A DNA stretch of 64,000 bases. Source: Mesorhizobium metallidurans STM 2683 (GTDB lineage Bacteria; Pseudomonadota; Alphaproteobacteria; Rhizobiales; Rhizobiaceae). Both the position numbers and the translations under genes were made by a program. Location: NCBI RefSeq assembly GCF_000350085.1, contig NZ_CAUM01000055.1, positions 1-64,000 of the forward strand. Direction: 5' to 3'. The first letter of the stretch is position 1. Each line of letters begins with the position of its first letter. This document shows positions 54,230 to 63,078 of the stretch, in pieces. Below the pieces are notes generated by a model, which did no database searches, was not told the origin of the DNA, and was given only the letters and a program-made list of their open reading frames with translations.

Positions 54230-54928
54230 ATGGTAGGAAAAATGGCCGCACGATCCGTCATTGCGCTTGTTTCCGTCGCCGATGTGGTGGCGACCGATCT
54301 CGCCGACCATCTTGAGCGGCGCGGCCATGATGTGCGCCCGGTGCGGCAACCCTGGGAGGCCGAATCCCTGCTTTCGGGAAAGGGTATCGATGTCGCCATC
54401 ATCGGCGACAGCCTCAGCCAGGCGGAGGGACGTGACCTGCTCAGGCGCTACGGCGGTGAGGGTGGGCCGGATTTCATCCTGATCTGCCGGCCGACCGATC
54501 TGGTCGACAAGGTGCTGGCGCTCGAACTGGGTGCGGCCGACGTCGTCGAGAGCCCGCTCAATGTCAGGGAACTCGCTGCCCGCATCGGTGGGTTGCTGAC
54601 GCGGCGCGGCAGGAGCGCCGGGGAATTGATCGTATTGGAGAACGCCACGGTCGACCTGCGGTCGGCCATGGTCATGCATCGCTCCGGCACGGAGGAGCAA
54701 TTGTCGCCGGGTCAAGTGGCGCTGCTCAAGCTGTTTCTGGCCAGTCCGCGGAAGGTGCTGACGCGAGACGACATCATTGCCGGAGCGCCCGCCGAAAATG
54801 CCGATGCCTTCGATCGCTCGATCGATTCGCGCATCGTGCGGCTGCGCCGCAAGCTCGACACCGAAACCATCACCACAATAAGGGGCGCGGGCTACCGGTT
54901 CGATCCGCCGATGCAGTTCACCGATTGA
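54230..54928 (+). CDS. OmpR-type regulator with degenerate receiver
   Basis: This 232-residue protein (or 228 from the ATG at 54242, which has a better ribosome-binding site) keeps a winged helix (LSPGQVALLKLFLASPRKVL and SIDSRIVRLRRKLDTETITTI). Its receiver lacks the usual catalytic residues. The acidic pair is replaced by VSVADV, the acceptor position in VAIIGDSLSQAEG carries Gly with an Asp one place later, and the TKP lysine is replaced in VVESPLN. It probably works without phosphorylation. It is divergent from the preceding response regulator. Confidence 0.85.
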   Translation: MVGKMAARSVIALVSVADVVATDLADHLERRGHDVRPVRQPWEAESLLSGKGIDVAIIGDSLSQAEGRDLLRRYGGEGGPDFILICRPTDLVDKVLALELGAADVVESPLNVRELAARIGGLLTRRGRSAGELIVLENATVDLRSAMVMHRSGTEEQLSPGQVALLKLFLASPRKVLTRDDIIAGAPAENADAFDRSIDSRIVRLRRKLDTETITTIRGAGYRFDPPMQFTD

Positions 54929-54986
54929 GGGCAGTTCACCGCCGATTGAGGCCAGGGCGGCCACCTGCTGTCCACAGCCCCGGCGC

Positions 54987-55184
54987 TCAACGCACCACAA
55001 GAAGCGACGGACCTGACGGTATTTCGCTGGTCCTCGTTTTGCCGGATCCCATTTCGCTGGCAATAGCGAATTCAGTCGCCTGGGCGCGATCCTTCAGAAG
55101 CACGGTGACAAGGCCGGCAAAACCGAGCAGGCCCTGCGCGTAGAGCAGTGCGGAAAGCACTGAAGCTGCAAATTTCGTGTTCAT
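54987..55184 (-). CDS. Hypothetical small membrane protein
   Basis: The 65-residue product (MNTKFAASVLSALLYAQGLL onward) has an N-terminal hydrophobic segment of about 30 residues and a polar, Ser/Thr-rich tail. GGGGAG lies 8 bp before the ATG. No family is recognised. The following stretch, 55190-55857, contains no convincing gene; the longest frame there (55177-55740) is Arg/Pro-rich and looks spurious. Confidence 0.55.
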   Translation of the reverse strand: MNTKFAASVLSALLYAQGLLGFAGLVTVLLKDRAQATEFAIASEMGSGKTRTSEIPSGPSLLVVR

Positions 55185-55857
55185 CGTATCCACTCCCCAA
55201 ATTCAGATTATTCGTGACCTATCGGCGCGATCTCTTCCGAGGTCAGAGCGGCCACGCTGTTCTTCGCCGGACCTTGCTTCGGGATACCCCCGAAGTGCCC
55301 GCGCCGCTGCGGAGCCCCCCGACGCGGCGCGGGCCTTCGGTCCTCTCGGCTGCAAGTTGCCGGAGGGGCCGCGCATCTTTCTTCAGCCCAAAACCGACCC
55401 GCCAGAGGGCCTTGAGCCGGTTGACGCGCAGGCTGGAAACGATCCAGACCGTGGCGAGAAACAGGACGCCGCTTTCGATTTCATGCCGATTTTCGTTTGG
55501 CGCCGGCTGTTTCCGTTAGGTCAAATCTGCGGCTGGCCTGTATCCGCATCATGCCGCCCCACGCCGCGCTTTGTTGCAAGTTGGTTTCGAGCGAGGTGGA
55601 ATTTCTTCCATAGGAGGGAAAAACCGAGTTTTCGCCGAGGGTTAGCCGGCATCTTCCGCTCGCCGGGCTCGACGGCAGCCGGCGCTGTTTGTTTCAGGTT
55701 TTACTTCGAAAGACCTGCACCAAGCAGTCGCTTCCGTTAACCACAGGAAACAGATCCGAAACAGAAACGCGTATCTTGCGAAATCGGGTCGAAACACACG
55801 CCAACGATAAGCCGGTCATCGAATTGGAACCGGCCATACCGGCAAACAGGGGACATC

Positions 55858-56320
55858 ATGCACACCACCATTTCCGCCAAGCTCATCCACATCACCGCGG
55901 CCGCCCTGACGGGCGCGGCTCTTCTGCTCGGCGCCGGCAATGGCGCTGCGCAAGCCGCCAACAAGATCGTGGCGCGGGTCTCGCTTTCGCAGCAGACCAT
56001 GGAAGTCCTGGTCGACGGGCGGCCGACCTTCGCCTGGAAAGGTCTCGACCGGCGCCAGGGGGTATGCCACGCCGACCGGCTCGTTCAAGCCGACCCGCAT
56101 GCACCGGATGTGGTATTCGAAGAAATATGACAACGCGCCGATGCCGCATTCGGTCTTCTTCAGCGGCGGCTACGCCGTACATGCGACCAATGCAGTCAAG
56201 CGCCTGGGGCAGCCGGCCTCGCATGGCTGCGTGCGGCTGCATCCGGACAATGCCGCCGACTTCTACCAGCTTGTCGAGGTCTTCGGTCCGGCCAACACCA
56301 GCATCGTCATCGTCAAGTAG
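55858..56320 (+). pseudogene. L,D-transpeptidase (YkuD domain) with a one-base frameshift
   Basis: The N-terminal part (signal sequence, then NKIVARVSLSQQTMEVLVDGRPTFAWK) reads in one frame until about 56041, and the catalytic part continues in the next frame as VSTGARGYATPTGSFKPTRM. The catalytic motif is intact in LGQPASHGCVRLHPDNA. Removing one A from the AAAGG run at 56038-56042 restores one open frame of about 153 residues. Such enzymes cross-link peptidoglycan or anchor proteins to it in the periplasm. The defect is either a mutation or a homopolymer sequencing error. Confidence 0.85.
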
Positions 56321-56405
56321 GCTGTGTGGGAGCGGTTGGGAGGCCCGAGCTATGGGCTTCACCGCTCCGGCTTCCCGCTGGAGGCGGCGGTAAAGTCAAG
56401 CAGCC

Positions 56406-56440
56406 AAAAAAGAGACCGGAGAAATCCGACCTCTTTTTTA
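56406..56440 (+). terminator. Terminator after the L,D-transpeptidase gene
   Basis: AAAAAAGAGACCGGA and TCCGACCTCTTTTTT form a stem around a GAAA loop, with a 2-bp internal mismatch and a T run. Confidence 0.75.
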
Positions 56441-56458
56441 TTTGACCGTGCAGTTTTT

Positions 56459-56506
56459 GAGCATGACCCGAAAAGTGGGACCCGGTTTTCGGAAAAGATC
56501 ATGCTC
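56459..56506. repeat. Rhizobial intergenic palindrome, copy 3
   Basis: It begins GAGCATGACCCGAAAAGTGGG and ends CGGAAAAGATCATGCTC, in the same orientation as the copy at 15021. A second hairpin (CCATCCCGA/TCGGGATGG, 56525-56547) follows directly and may terminate the RND operon. Confidence 0.82.
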
Positions 56507-56555
56507 AAACAAAGAGATAGAGCCCCATCCCGATTCCATCGGGATGGAACAGGCT

Positions 56556-59500
56556 CTAGTCCTGCAGCGCAGGCATCAGCTTCGGGTCGGGCTTTTCGGC
56601 ATGATGCGGCAGGTCCTTGCTGGCGATGAAGGTGTAGAACATCGGCACCACGAAAAGGGTGAACATGGTTCCGACCAGGATGCCGGTGAAGATCACCAGG
56701 CCCATCGAATAGCGCGCCGCGGCGCCCGCGCCGCTGGAGGTGATCAGCGGCACCACGCCGAGCGCCATCGCCGCCGTCGTCATCAGGATCGGCCGCAGCC
56801 GCACCTTGGCCGAGGCGATGATGGCATCGCGCCGCCGCATCCCGTGCCGCTCGCGCTGCTGGTTGGCGAACTCGACGAGAAGGATGCCGTGTTTGGTGAT
56901 CAGGCCGATCAGCGTGATCAGACCGACCTGCGTGTAGATGTTCAATGTTCCCAGGCCCAGATTGAGCGGCACGATCGCGCCGAAGATCGACAGCGGCACC
57001 GCCATCATGATGATCAGCGGATCGCGGAAGCTTTCGAACTGCGCCGCCAGCACTAGGTAGATGACGATAATGGCGGCGGCGAAGGCGATCAGAATCGTGT
57101 TGCCCTGTTCCTTCTCCTGCCTGGACTGACCGGAATAGTCGATGAAGAAGGTGTCGGGCAGGCTTTCCTTGGCAATGTCCTCGATGGCCTTCAGCCCGTC
57201 GCCGGTGGTGACGCCGGGCAGCGGCAGCGCGGAAATCGTCGCCGAATTCAGCTGGTTGAACTGCTCGATGGCGGCTGGCGACGCGTTGGTCGAAATTTTC
57301 ACCACTGCCGACAGCGGCACCATCTTACCGTCCACGCTACGCACGAAATATTCGCCAAGCTTTTCGGGGTTGTCGCGGAATTGCTGCGGCACTTGCGGGA
57401 TGATGTCGTAGCTGTTGGAATCGCGATCGAACTGCGCCACCTCTGTGCCGCCGACCAGCAAGGTCAACGTCCGGCCGATATCCGCGATCGGCAGGTTGAG
57501 GGCGGCGGCGCGGTCGCGGTCGATCGTCACCGTGACTTGCGGCGCGTCATAGGCCATCGAATTCTGCACGACGATGAAGCGGCCGGAGGCCTGCGCCTTG
57601 TTCTTGATATTCTCGGCCGCCTCGTACACTTCGGAAGCGTCGCCGGTCGAGCGCACCACCATGGTGATCGGCAGGCCGCCGCCGGAACCCGGCAGCGTCG
57701 GCGGCGCAAAGACGAAAGCCTCGACGCCGGCGACCTTGGACAGCCGGCCCTGGATGTCTTCCTGGATTTCCTTGGAGCTGCGGGTGCGTTCGGCCCAGTC
57801 CTTGAAGGCAAAGCCGACGAAGGCGCTGTTCGTCTGGCCGCCGAAGGCGACGGCCGAGAACTGCGCTCGCGTTTCCGGCAAATCCTTGACCAGCCCGAGC
57901 ATCTGGTTGACGTAGGTCTCGGTATAGTCCGATGTCGCGTAACGCGGCGCGGTCACCAGTGAAAGCAGGAAGCCCTGATCTTCCTCCGGCGCCAGTTCGC
58001 TTGATGTCTTGGTGAACGCAAAGCCGGTCACGGCGACAAGCGCGACAACGATTATGAGTGTCAGCGGGCGATAGTTCAGCGAACCGGTCACGGCCCGCTC
58101 ATAGATGTGCTCGACCCGCGCGAAAGTGCCGTCGACAATACGCTGGAAACGGCCTGACGTGCCGGACTTCAAGAGGCGTGCCGACATCATCGGGGTGATG
58201 GTAATCGCGATGAGGCCCGACAACACCACCGAGCCGGCAAGCGTCACCGCAAATTCACGGAACAGCGCACCGGTCAGGCCCCCTGTGAAAGCCAGCGGCG
58301 CAAACACGGCGGCCAGCGTGATCGTCATGGCGACGATGGCGGAGAATATCTCGCGCATGCCGTTGAAGGCGGCCTGCATCGGCGACATGTGGTCTTCTTC
58401 CATGTGGCGGTGGATGTTTTCCACCACCACGATCGCGTCGTCGACGACCAGACCGATCGCCAGCACCATGGCCAGCAGCGACAACAGGTTGATCGAATAC
58501 CCCACCGCAAACAGCAGGAAGCAGACACCGATCAGCGACAGCGGGATTGTAACGATCGGCATCATCACCGAGCGGAACGAGCCGAGGAAAAGCAGGATGA
58601 CGACGACCACGATGGCGACCGCCTCGGCGATGGTCTTGAACACTTCCTCGATAGAGGCGCTGATCTGCTCGGTCGAATCATAGACGACCTCGATCGTCAT
58701 GCCCTTAGGCAACGTCTCCTGGATCTCCGGCACGATCCTGGTGATCGCCGCCGCCGTCGTCAGCGGATTGGCTGCCGGCGTCGGGAAGATGGCGAGGAAG
58801 GTGCCGGGCTTGCCGTTGAAGCTGACCCTGGTGTCGGTGTTCGCCGCGCCTAGCTCGACACGCGCCACGTCGCGAAGCCGCACCACATTGCCGTCGGTCG
58901 AGCGCAGCGGCAGCTCGGCAAACGCCTCCGGTGTCTGGAGTGTCGAGCGCACGGTGATCGACGAGACGACATATTCATTCTGGGTGTTGCCGGGCGCCGA
59001 CAGGAAGTTGGAATTGTTGATCGCCGTCAGTACCTCCGAGGCGGTCACGCCGCGCGCGGCAAGCCTGACCGGATCGATCCAGACGCGCATCGAATACTCC
59101 TGCGCGCCGAAGATCTGGACGTCGGCAACGCCTTCGACCGTCGACATGCGCGGCCGGATGACGCGCTCGATATACTCGGTCAACTGCTCCTTCGTCATGT
59201 TCGGATTCTGCATCGAGATATACATCATCGCGAACTGATCGCCGGTGCCTTTGACGATGACGGGATCCTTGGATGCTTCCGGCAAAGTGCCGCGCACGCC
59301 CTGTACCTTCGACAACACCTCGGCCAGGGCCACATCGGGATTCGAACCGAGTTTCATCTGCACCGTCACGGTGCTGGAGGACGGCCGGCTGGCCGACGTG
59401 ACGTAATCGATGTTCTCGGTCGAAGCGACGGCCCGGGCGATCGGCGCGGAAATGAAGCCCTGGATCAGGTCGGCGCTGGCGCCCGGATAGGCAGTCGTGA

Positions 59501-59639
59501 TCGTGATGGCGGTTTCGTCGACCTTCGGATACTGCCGGATCGACAGGTTGAAGATGCCCTGGAAGCCCAAGAGCAGGATCATGCAGGCCAGAACGGTCGA
59601 GAGGACCGGACGGCGGATGAAGATGTCGGAGAAACTCAT
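56556..59639 (-). CDS. RND-family efflux pump inner-membrane transporter
   Basis: This 1027-residue proton-driven efflux permease is of the AcrB/MexF type. It begins MSFSDIFIRRPVLSTVLACM, has the conserved proton-relay helix GLVVDDAIVVVENIHRHM and shows the expected 12-helix, two-large-loop layout. No repeat or truncation is seen. Its start overlaps the end of the adaptor gene by 4 bp. The substrate is unknown; typical substrates are antibiotics, plant phenolics or solvents. No outer-membrane factor gene is in the window. Confidence 0.95.
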   Translation of the reverse strand: MSFSDIFIRRPVLSTVLACMILLLGFQGIFNLSIRQYPKVDETAITITTAYPGASADLIQGFISAPIARAVASTENIDYVTSASRPSSSTVTVQMKLGSNPDVALAEVLSKVQGVRGTLPEASKDPVIVKGTGDQFAMMYISMQNPNMTKEQLTEYIERVIRPRMSTVEGVADVQIFGAQEYSMRVWIDPVRLAARGVTASEVLTAINNSNFLSAPGNTQNEYVVSSITVRSTLQTPEAFAELPLRSTDGNVVRLRDVARVELGAANTDTRVSFNGKPGTFLAIFPTPAANPLTTAAAITRIVPEIQETLPKGMTIEVVYDSTEQISASIEEVFKTIAEAVAIVVVVILLFLGSFRSVMMPIVTIPLSLIGVCFLLFAVGYSINLLSLLAMVLAIGLVVDDAIVVVENIHRHMEEDHMSPMQAAFNGMREIFSAIVAMTITLAAVFAPLAFTGGLTGALFREFAVTLAGSVVLSGLIAITITPMMSARLLKSGTSGRFQRIVDGTFARVEHIYERAVTGSLNYRPLTLIIVVALVAVTGFAFTKTSSELAPEEDQGFLLSLVTAPRYATSDYTETYVNQMLGLVKDLPETRAQFSAVAFGGQTNSAFVGFAFKDWAERTRSSKEIQEDIQGRLSKVAGVEAFVFAPPTLPGSGGGLPITMVVRSTGDASEVYEAAENIKNKAQASGRFIVVQNSMAYDAPQVTVTIDRDRAAALNLPIADIGRTLTLLVGGTEVAQFDRDSNSYDIIPQVPQQFRDNPEKLGEYFVRSVDGKMVPLSAVVKISTNASPAAIEQFNQLNSATISALPLPGVTTGDGLKAIEDIAKESLPDTFFIDYSGQSRQEKEQGNTILIAFAAAIIVIYLVLAAQFESFRDPLIIMMAVPLSIFGAIVPLNLGLGTLNIYTQVGLITLIGLITKHGILLVEFANQQRERHGMRRRDAIIASAKVRLRPILMTTAAMALGVVPLITSSGAGAAARYSMGLVIFTGILVGTMFTLFVVPMFYTFIASKDLPHHAEKPDPKLMPALQD

Positions 59640-60943
59640 TGCTGGCTTGCCTGCTGGTTCGCCGGCTTGGTCGGGTCGATCGTGTTGTCGACAGCTACGG
59701 ACATGCCGTTGAAAAGCCGGTTCTGACCGGCGGTGACGACTTCGTCGCCGGGCGCAATGCCTTGCAGGATCTCGATAAGGCCAGCGTTGCGACGGCCCGG
59801 CTTGACGAAGACTTGAGTGAGCACGAGTTCGGGTTTCTGCCCTTCCGCCGCAGGTTTGGCAGGGTCGGCGGCTGTGTTGTCCGCAGATTTCGCCGCGCCA
59901 TCCGCCGCGGGTTTGGCGACCTCCGCCGCGGGCTTATCGGCTGTCGGAGCGGTGGGCATTTCTCCAGGCTGCGCAGCCGGGGCCGGGGTGGCTTCGGTCT
60001 TGGCCGGACGCACGACAAAGACGAAGTCGCCGTAGAGGCTGGAGGTCAGCGCCGTCTGCGGCAGCGCCAGCACGTTGTTCTCCTCGGGCAGTTCGACGCG
60101 CACCTGCACGAACTGGCCGGGCGTCAGTTTGCCTTCGGGGTTGGCGACCTCCGCCCTGATCGTCACCAGCCGACTTGCCGGGTCGATCTTGGGGTCGATG
60201 CCGCGAATGGCGCCGGCGAAGGGCATGTCGCCGCCGCCGATGCCCAGCCGAATCGTCTGGCCGATCTTCAACAGGGGAAGCTGCTGTTCGGGAATCGAGA
60301 AGTCGACCCGCATCGTGTCCAGGTCCTGCAAGGTCACCACGGCGGCGCCCGGCGCCAGATACTGGCCGAGGTCGATCCTGGGGATGCCCACCGTGCCGTT
60401 GAAGGGCGCCCTCAATTGCTTCTGGTCGAGCACCGCCTGCAGCTTGTTGACCTGTGAGGCGGAGGCCGACGCTGCTGCGCGCGCCGCGTCGAGCGTGGCG
60501 TCGGTGCCGACGCCGCGTCTCTGCAGTTCGATCGCGCGCTGTAGTGCCGCCTTGTCGGATACGGCTTGCGCCTTGGTTGCCTCGAGATCGGCGCGTTCGA
60601 CGGCATCGTCGAGCTGGACCAGAACCGCGTTGGTCTTGATCTTCTGGTTGGCGTGAAAAAGGATCTCCTTGACGATGCCGGCGGTTTCGACGGTCAGGTC
60701 GACGCCGCGCACCGCGCTCATCGTGCCGATCGCCTCGACGCCCGGCGTCCAGCTGATCGGCTTGACGATGGTCGTCGACACGGTCGCCGCCGGGGGTTTC
60801 ATGGTGGCGAAATACTGCTTGATCCCGTTGTCGCGCAGAAAGTTGAAGCCGACGATGCCGCCGACCACGGCGACCAGCACGAGCAAAACCAAGGCGATGA
60901 CGACGATCTGGATTATGCGTCTGAACAAGAGTGTCCCCCTCAA
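59636..60943 (-). CDS. RND efflux periplasmic adaptor with a low-complexity insert
   Basis: This HlyD/AcrA-type membrane fusion protein has 435 residues. An N-terminal anchor helix (about 10-35) is followed by the lipoyl-type and hairpin region (IVKEILFHANQKIKTNAVLVQLDD onward), a beta-barrel domain and a membrane-proximal domain. Between the last two, at about residues 311-370, is an insert rich in Ala, Pro, Lys, Asp and Thr (for example KPAADGAAKSADNTAADPAK). Adaptors of this family usually lack it. It is co-transcribed with the transporter and divergent from a TetR gene. Confidence 0.93.
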   Translation of the reverse strand: MRGTLLFRRIIQIVVIALVLLVLVAVVGGIVGFNFLRDNGIKQYFATMKPPAATVSTTIVKPISWTPGVEAIGTMSAVRGVDLTVETAGIVKEILFHANQKIKTNAVLVQLDDAVERADLEATKAQAVSDKAALQRAIELQRRGVGTDATLDAARAAASASASQVNKLQAVLDQKQLRAPFNGTVGIPRIDLGQYLAPGAAVVTLQDLDTMRVDFSIPEQQLPLLKIGQTIRLGIGGGDMPFAGAIRGIDPKIDPASRLVTIRAEVANPEGKLTPGQFVQVRVELPEENNVLALPQTALTSSLYGDFVFVVRPAKTEATPAPAAQPGEMPTAPTADKPAAEVAKPAADGAAKSADNTAADPAKPAAEGQKPELVLTQVFVKPGRRNAGLIEILQGIAPGDEVVTAGQNRLFNGMSVAVDNTIDPTKPANQQASQQ

Positions 60944-61021
60944 CCGGCGATCGGCATGGCGGTCGATCTCGCGACACTATCCACGGCAGGTCCCAATTTC
61001 AAATAATGGCGGTTTTACTGT

Positions 61022-61035
61022 ACCGTCTGGACGGT
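61022..61035. promoter_or_regulatory. TetR-type operator in the RND divergent promoter
   Basis: ACCGTC-TG-GACGGT, perfect 6-bp arms, lies midway in the 130-bp region between the adaptor (60943) and the TetR regulator (61074). It is the likely binding site by which the regulator represses both. Confidence 0.75.
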
Positions 61036-61073
61036 CTTGTCAATTGGGCCTAATGTTGCGACGGGAGGGCGCC

Positions 61074-61610
61074 ATGAGAGCCCAAAGATCGAATTCGCGC
61101 GACAAGATTCTCGCAGCGGCCGCCGACGTCGCCCGGGAATCCGGGCCCGGAAGCCTGTCGCTGGATGCGGTTGCCAGCCGTGCCGGCGTGTCGAAGGGCG
61201 GACTGCTGTACAATTTTCCGACCAAGGCGAAATTGATGCAGGCGCTGGTGGAGGATTACCTGCGCGAGTTCGAGCGGGCGCTGGAGGCCGCACGTACGGC
61301 CGGAGCCAGCGGCGAGAGTCTGCTTGCCATCTATATCAAGCTTTCGGCCAGTGATTGCGAGGAGCCGCAACCATCGGCCTCGTGGATCTTTTCGGCGATC
61401 GCCGAGGATCCCGATTTCCTGACGCCGATAAAATTGTTCAAGCGGCAGCTCTTCGAGCGGCTGAAGGGCGAAACGCCTGATCTCAAGGCGCTGCTGGTCT
61501 GCTTTCTCGCCATCGAGGGGCTTCGCAGCATGAACCTCTTCGATTCGGATATCCTTTCGGCCGACGAACGCGGGCTGCTGGTATCGTCCCTGCTGCGGAT
61601 TGCGGGATAA
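61074..61610 (+). CDS. TetR-family repressor of the RND pump
   Basis: This 178-residue regulator has a TetR helix-turn-helix (about 8-55, with LSLDAVASRAGVSKGGLLYNFPTKAKLM). The C-terminal domain resembles TetR_C_33-type ligand pockets, though I cannot assign a ligand. GGGAGGG precedes the ATG; the longer frame to 60669 lies in the adaptor gene and is rejected. Its position and the operator above make it the local repressor of the efflux operon. Confidence 0.92.
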   Translation: MRAQRSNSRDKILAAAADVARESGPGSLSLDAVASRAGVSKGGLLYNFPTKAKLMQALVEDYLREFERALEAARTAGASGESLLAIYIKLSASDCEEPQPSASWIFSAIAEDPDFLTPIKLFKRQLFERLKGETPDLKALLVCFLAIEGLRSMNLFDSDILSADERGLLVSSLLRIAG

Positions 61611-61634
61611 GTTGCCGCGGGCGGCTGAGAAGGC

Positions 61635-62453
61635 TCAAGGGGCAGGAAAGCACCCCGAGAAGGCTGCCTCGACAATGGCAAGCTTGGCGGCCTGGACGGC
61701 CATGTATTCCTGGTGGAACTGCCTTGAAACCCACATGACCGAATGCCCGCGCTGGTCCAGCCAGCCGACGCTGCCGAGATCTTCGGCGTCGCGCAATTTG
61801 CGTGACAGATGGGTTCGCGAAAGCTTGAGCCAGTTGGCGAACTCCGCGATCGACACCACGCTGGTCGGGATACGGTCGAGACCCGCATGGTCGGGATCGA
61901 TGCCGGACATCAGCCGGTCCATGACGATGCCGCCGTTGTCGAGCCAGATGAACAGGGAAAAGGTCTGTTTGGGCTCGCGCACCGGCTGAGAAGAAAGCAG
62001 GCCGTCCGCCACCAGCGGCTGCAATCTGGAAAGCATGTAGGGTCGCGCGAGGAACGTGGTCAACCGGCCCCCGCCGTCGAGGCTGTCCAGCGTTTGCAGA
62101 TGAGCAGTCACCCAGCCGGTAAATGTCTTCACTGTGGCCGCCGTAATCTGAAAGGGGCGGGCACGCCCATCCTCATGCGTCGGCAGATACTCGACGACGT
62201 GATAGTGCAGCATCTCCTTGATGAAGGCCTCGGCGGTGTTGCGGCTGGCCACCGAATGCCGGCTTATGGCCTCGATGAAACGGGCTGTCGTCAATTCCGT
62301 GCGATGGTCGCTCGGGTCTCGCCTGAAATGCAAGGCAAGACCGACATGGCCCATCAGCCAGCGCTGCTGCGTTGCGAACACGGAAGCAAGCCGCGGGCTC
62401 GCTTCATAAATCTGGATAAGCGCCAGCGACTGCGCCTGGACACAGCGATGCAA
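61635..62453 (-). CDS. Unrecognised protein with a possible C-terminal helix-turn-helix
   Basis: The 272-residue frame starts at a TTG (62453); no ATG or GTG is available before the in-frame stop upstream, so the N-terminus may be truncated or the start non-standard. A C-terminal segment (VSIAEFANWLKLSRTHLSRKLRDA) resembles a regulator's winged helix. The rest is helical, without a known motif. The codon pattern and long open frame favour a real gene. It converges on the TetR gene 24 bp away. Confidence 0.65.
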   Translation of the reverse strand: MHRCVQAQSLALIQIYEASPRLASVFATQQRWLMGHVGLALHFRRDPSDHRTELTTARFIEAISRHSVASRNTAEAFIKEMLHYHVVEYLPTHEDGRARPFQITAATVKTFTGWVTAHLQTLDSLDGGGRLTTFLARPYMLSRLQPLVADGLLSSQPVREPKQTFSLFIWLDNGGIVMDRLMSGIDPDHAGLDRIPTSVVSIAEFANWLKLSRTHLSRKLRDAEDLGSVGWLDQRGHSVMWVSRQFHQEYMAVQAAKLAIVEAAFSGCFPAP

Positions 62454-62847
62454 CGCCGGATGGCCGGCAATGTCTTCAGCGTTTAGTGCTATCGTCCGCC
62501 CCTATGCTACGATCAGGCCTTTGCGTCCACGGCCCAGTGTATGGATTCGAATCCCCCGCCATTTGATGGCATCAGCATTCGGGAATTTCAAATCAGAAAC
62601 CACATGGCGCGCCGGCTGCTGGGCGCGCGCGAAGATGCTGTAGCTCCTTTGATTTTTGCGCATGGCCTTCAGCGAAACTGGAGGCAAGGTCATGCATCAA
62701 TTCAATAGTTTTGCCGGCGTGCCCGGAATCCGAATCCGCTCACTGCGCTGCCCCAAAAATCCGGACGTCGATCCCTGATCGATCACAATAAGGTTATCCA
62801 GGGTGCAACTCTGCGGTTCTGAGCCCGCGCCGCCGGATACTGAAAAA

Positions 62848-63077
62848 CTAGGTCGGGTCCTCGCGGTGCAGATCATGGATGGCGACGCCCTCGACACTGG
62901 TCGGCAATGTCAGCCATTGGCGATGGCGCAGCGTGCGCTGGGTATCCTCAAGCCCCATCTCCCAGTGCTCGCGCATCGAGGTGCCCGAGAATTCGTAGTC
63001 CTTGGCGTGTCCCTCGCAACCCTTGTGCTGACATTGACCGCGCCGACACTGAGCCGCTTCTTGCCGTCGTGGAGGAT
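62848..63077 (-). pseudogene. Remnant of a patatin-like (DUF3734) phospholipase gene
   Basis: Two minus-strand fragments in different frames match this family as I recall it. ILHDGKKRLSVGAVNVSTR comes from the middle of the protein (63077 to about 63020). GHAKDYEFSGTSMREHWEMG and DTQRTLRHRQWL come from its C-terminus, ending at the stop at 62848. The bulk of the gene, including the catalytic region, is missing and a frameshift or deletion separates the pieces. It abuts the bdhA remnant head to head. The preceding stretch 62454-62847 holds no recognisable gene. Confidence 0.6.
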
Positions 63078-63078
63078 G

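Noticed and set aside
55177..55740. 187-residue open frame in the gap before the L,D-transpeptidase
   Set aside because: Arg/Pro/Ser-rich, no ribosome-binding site, and its beginning overlaps a better-supported small gene on the other strand.
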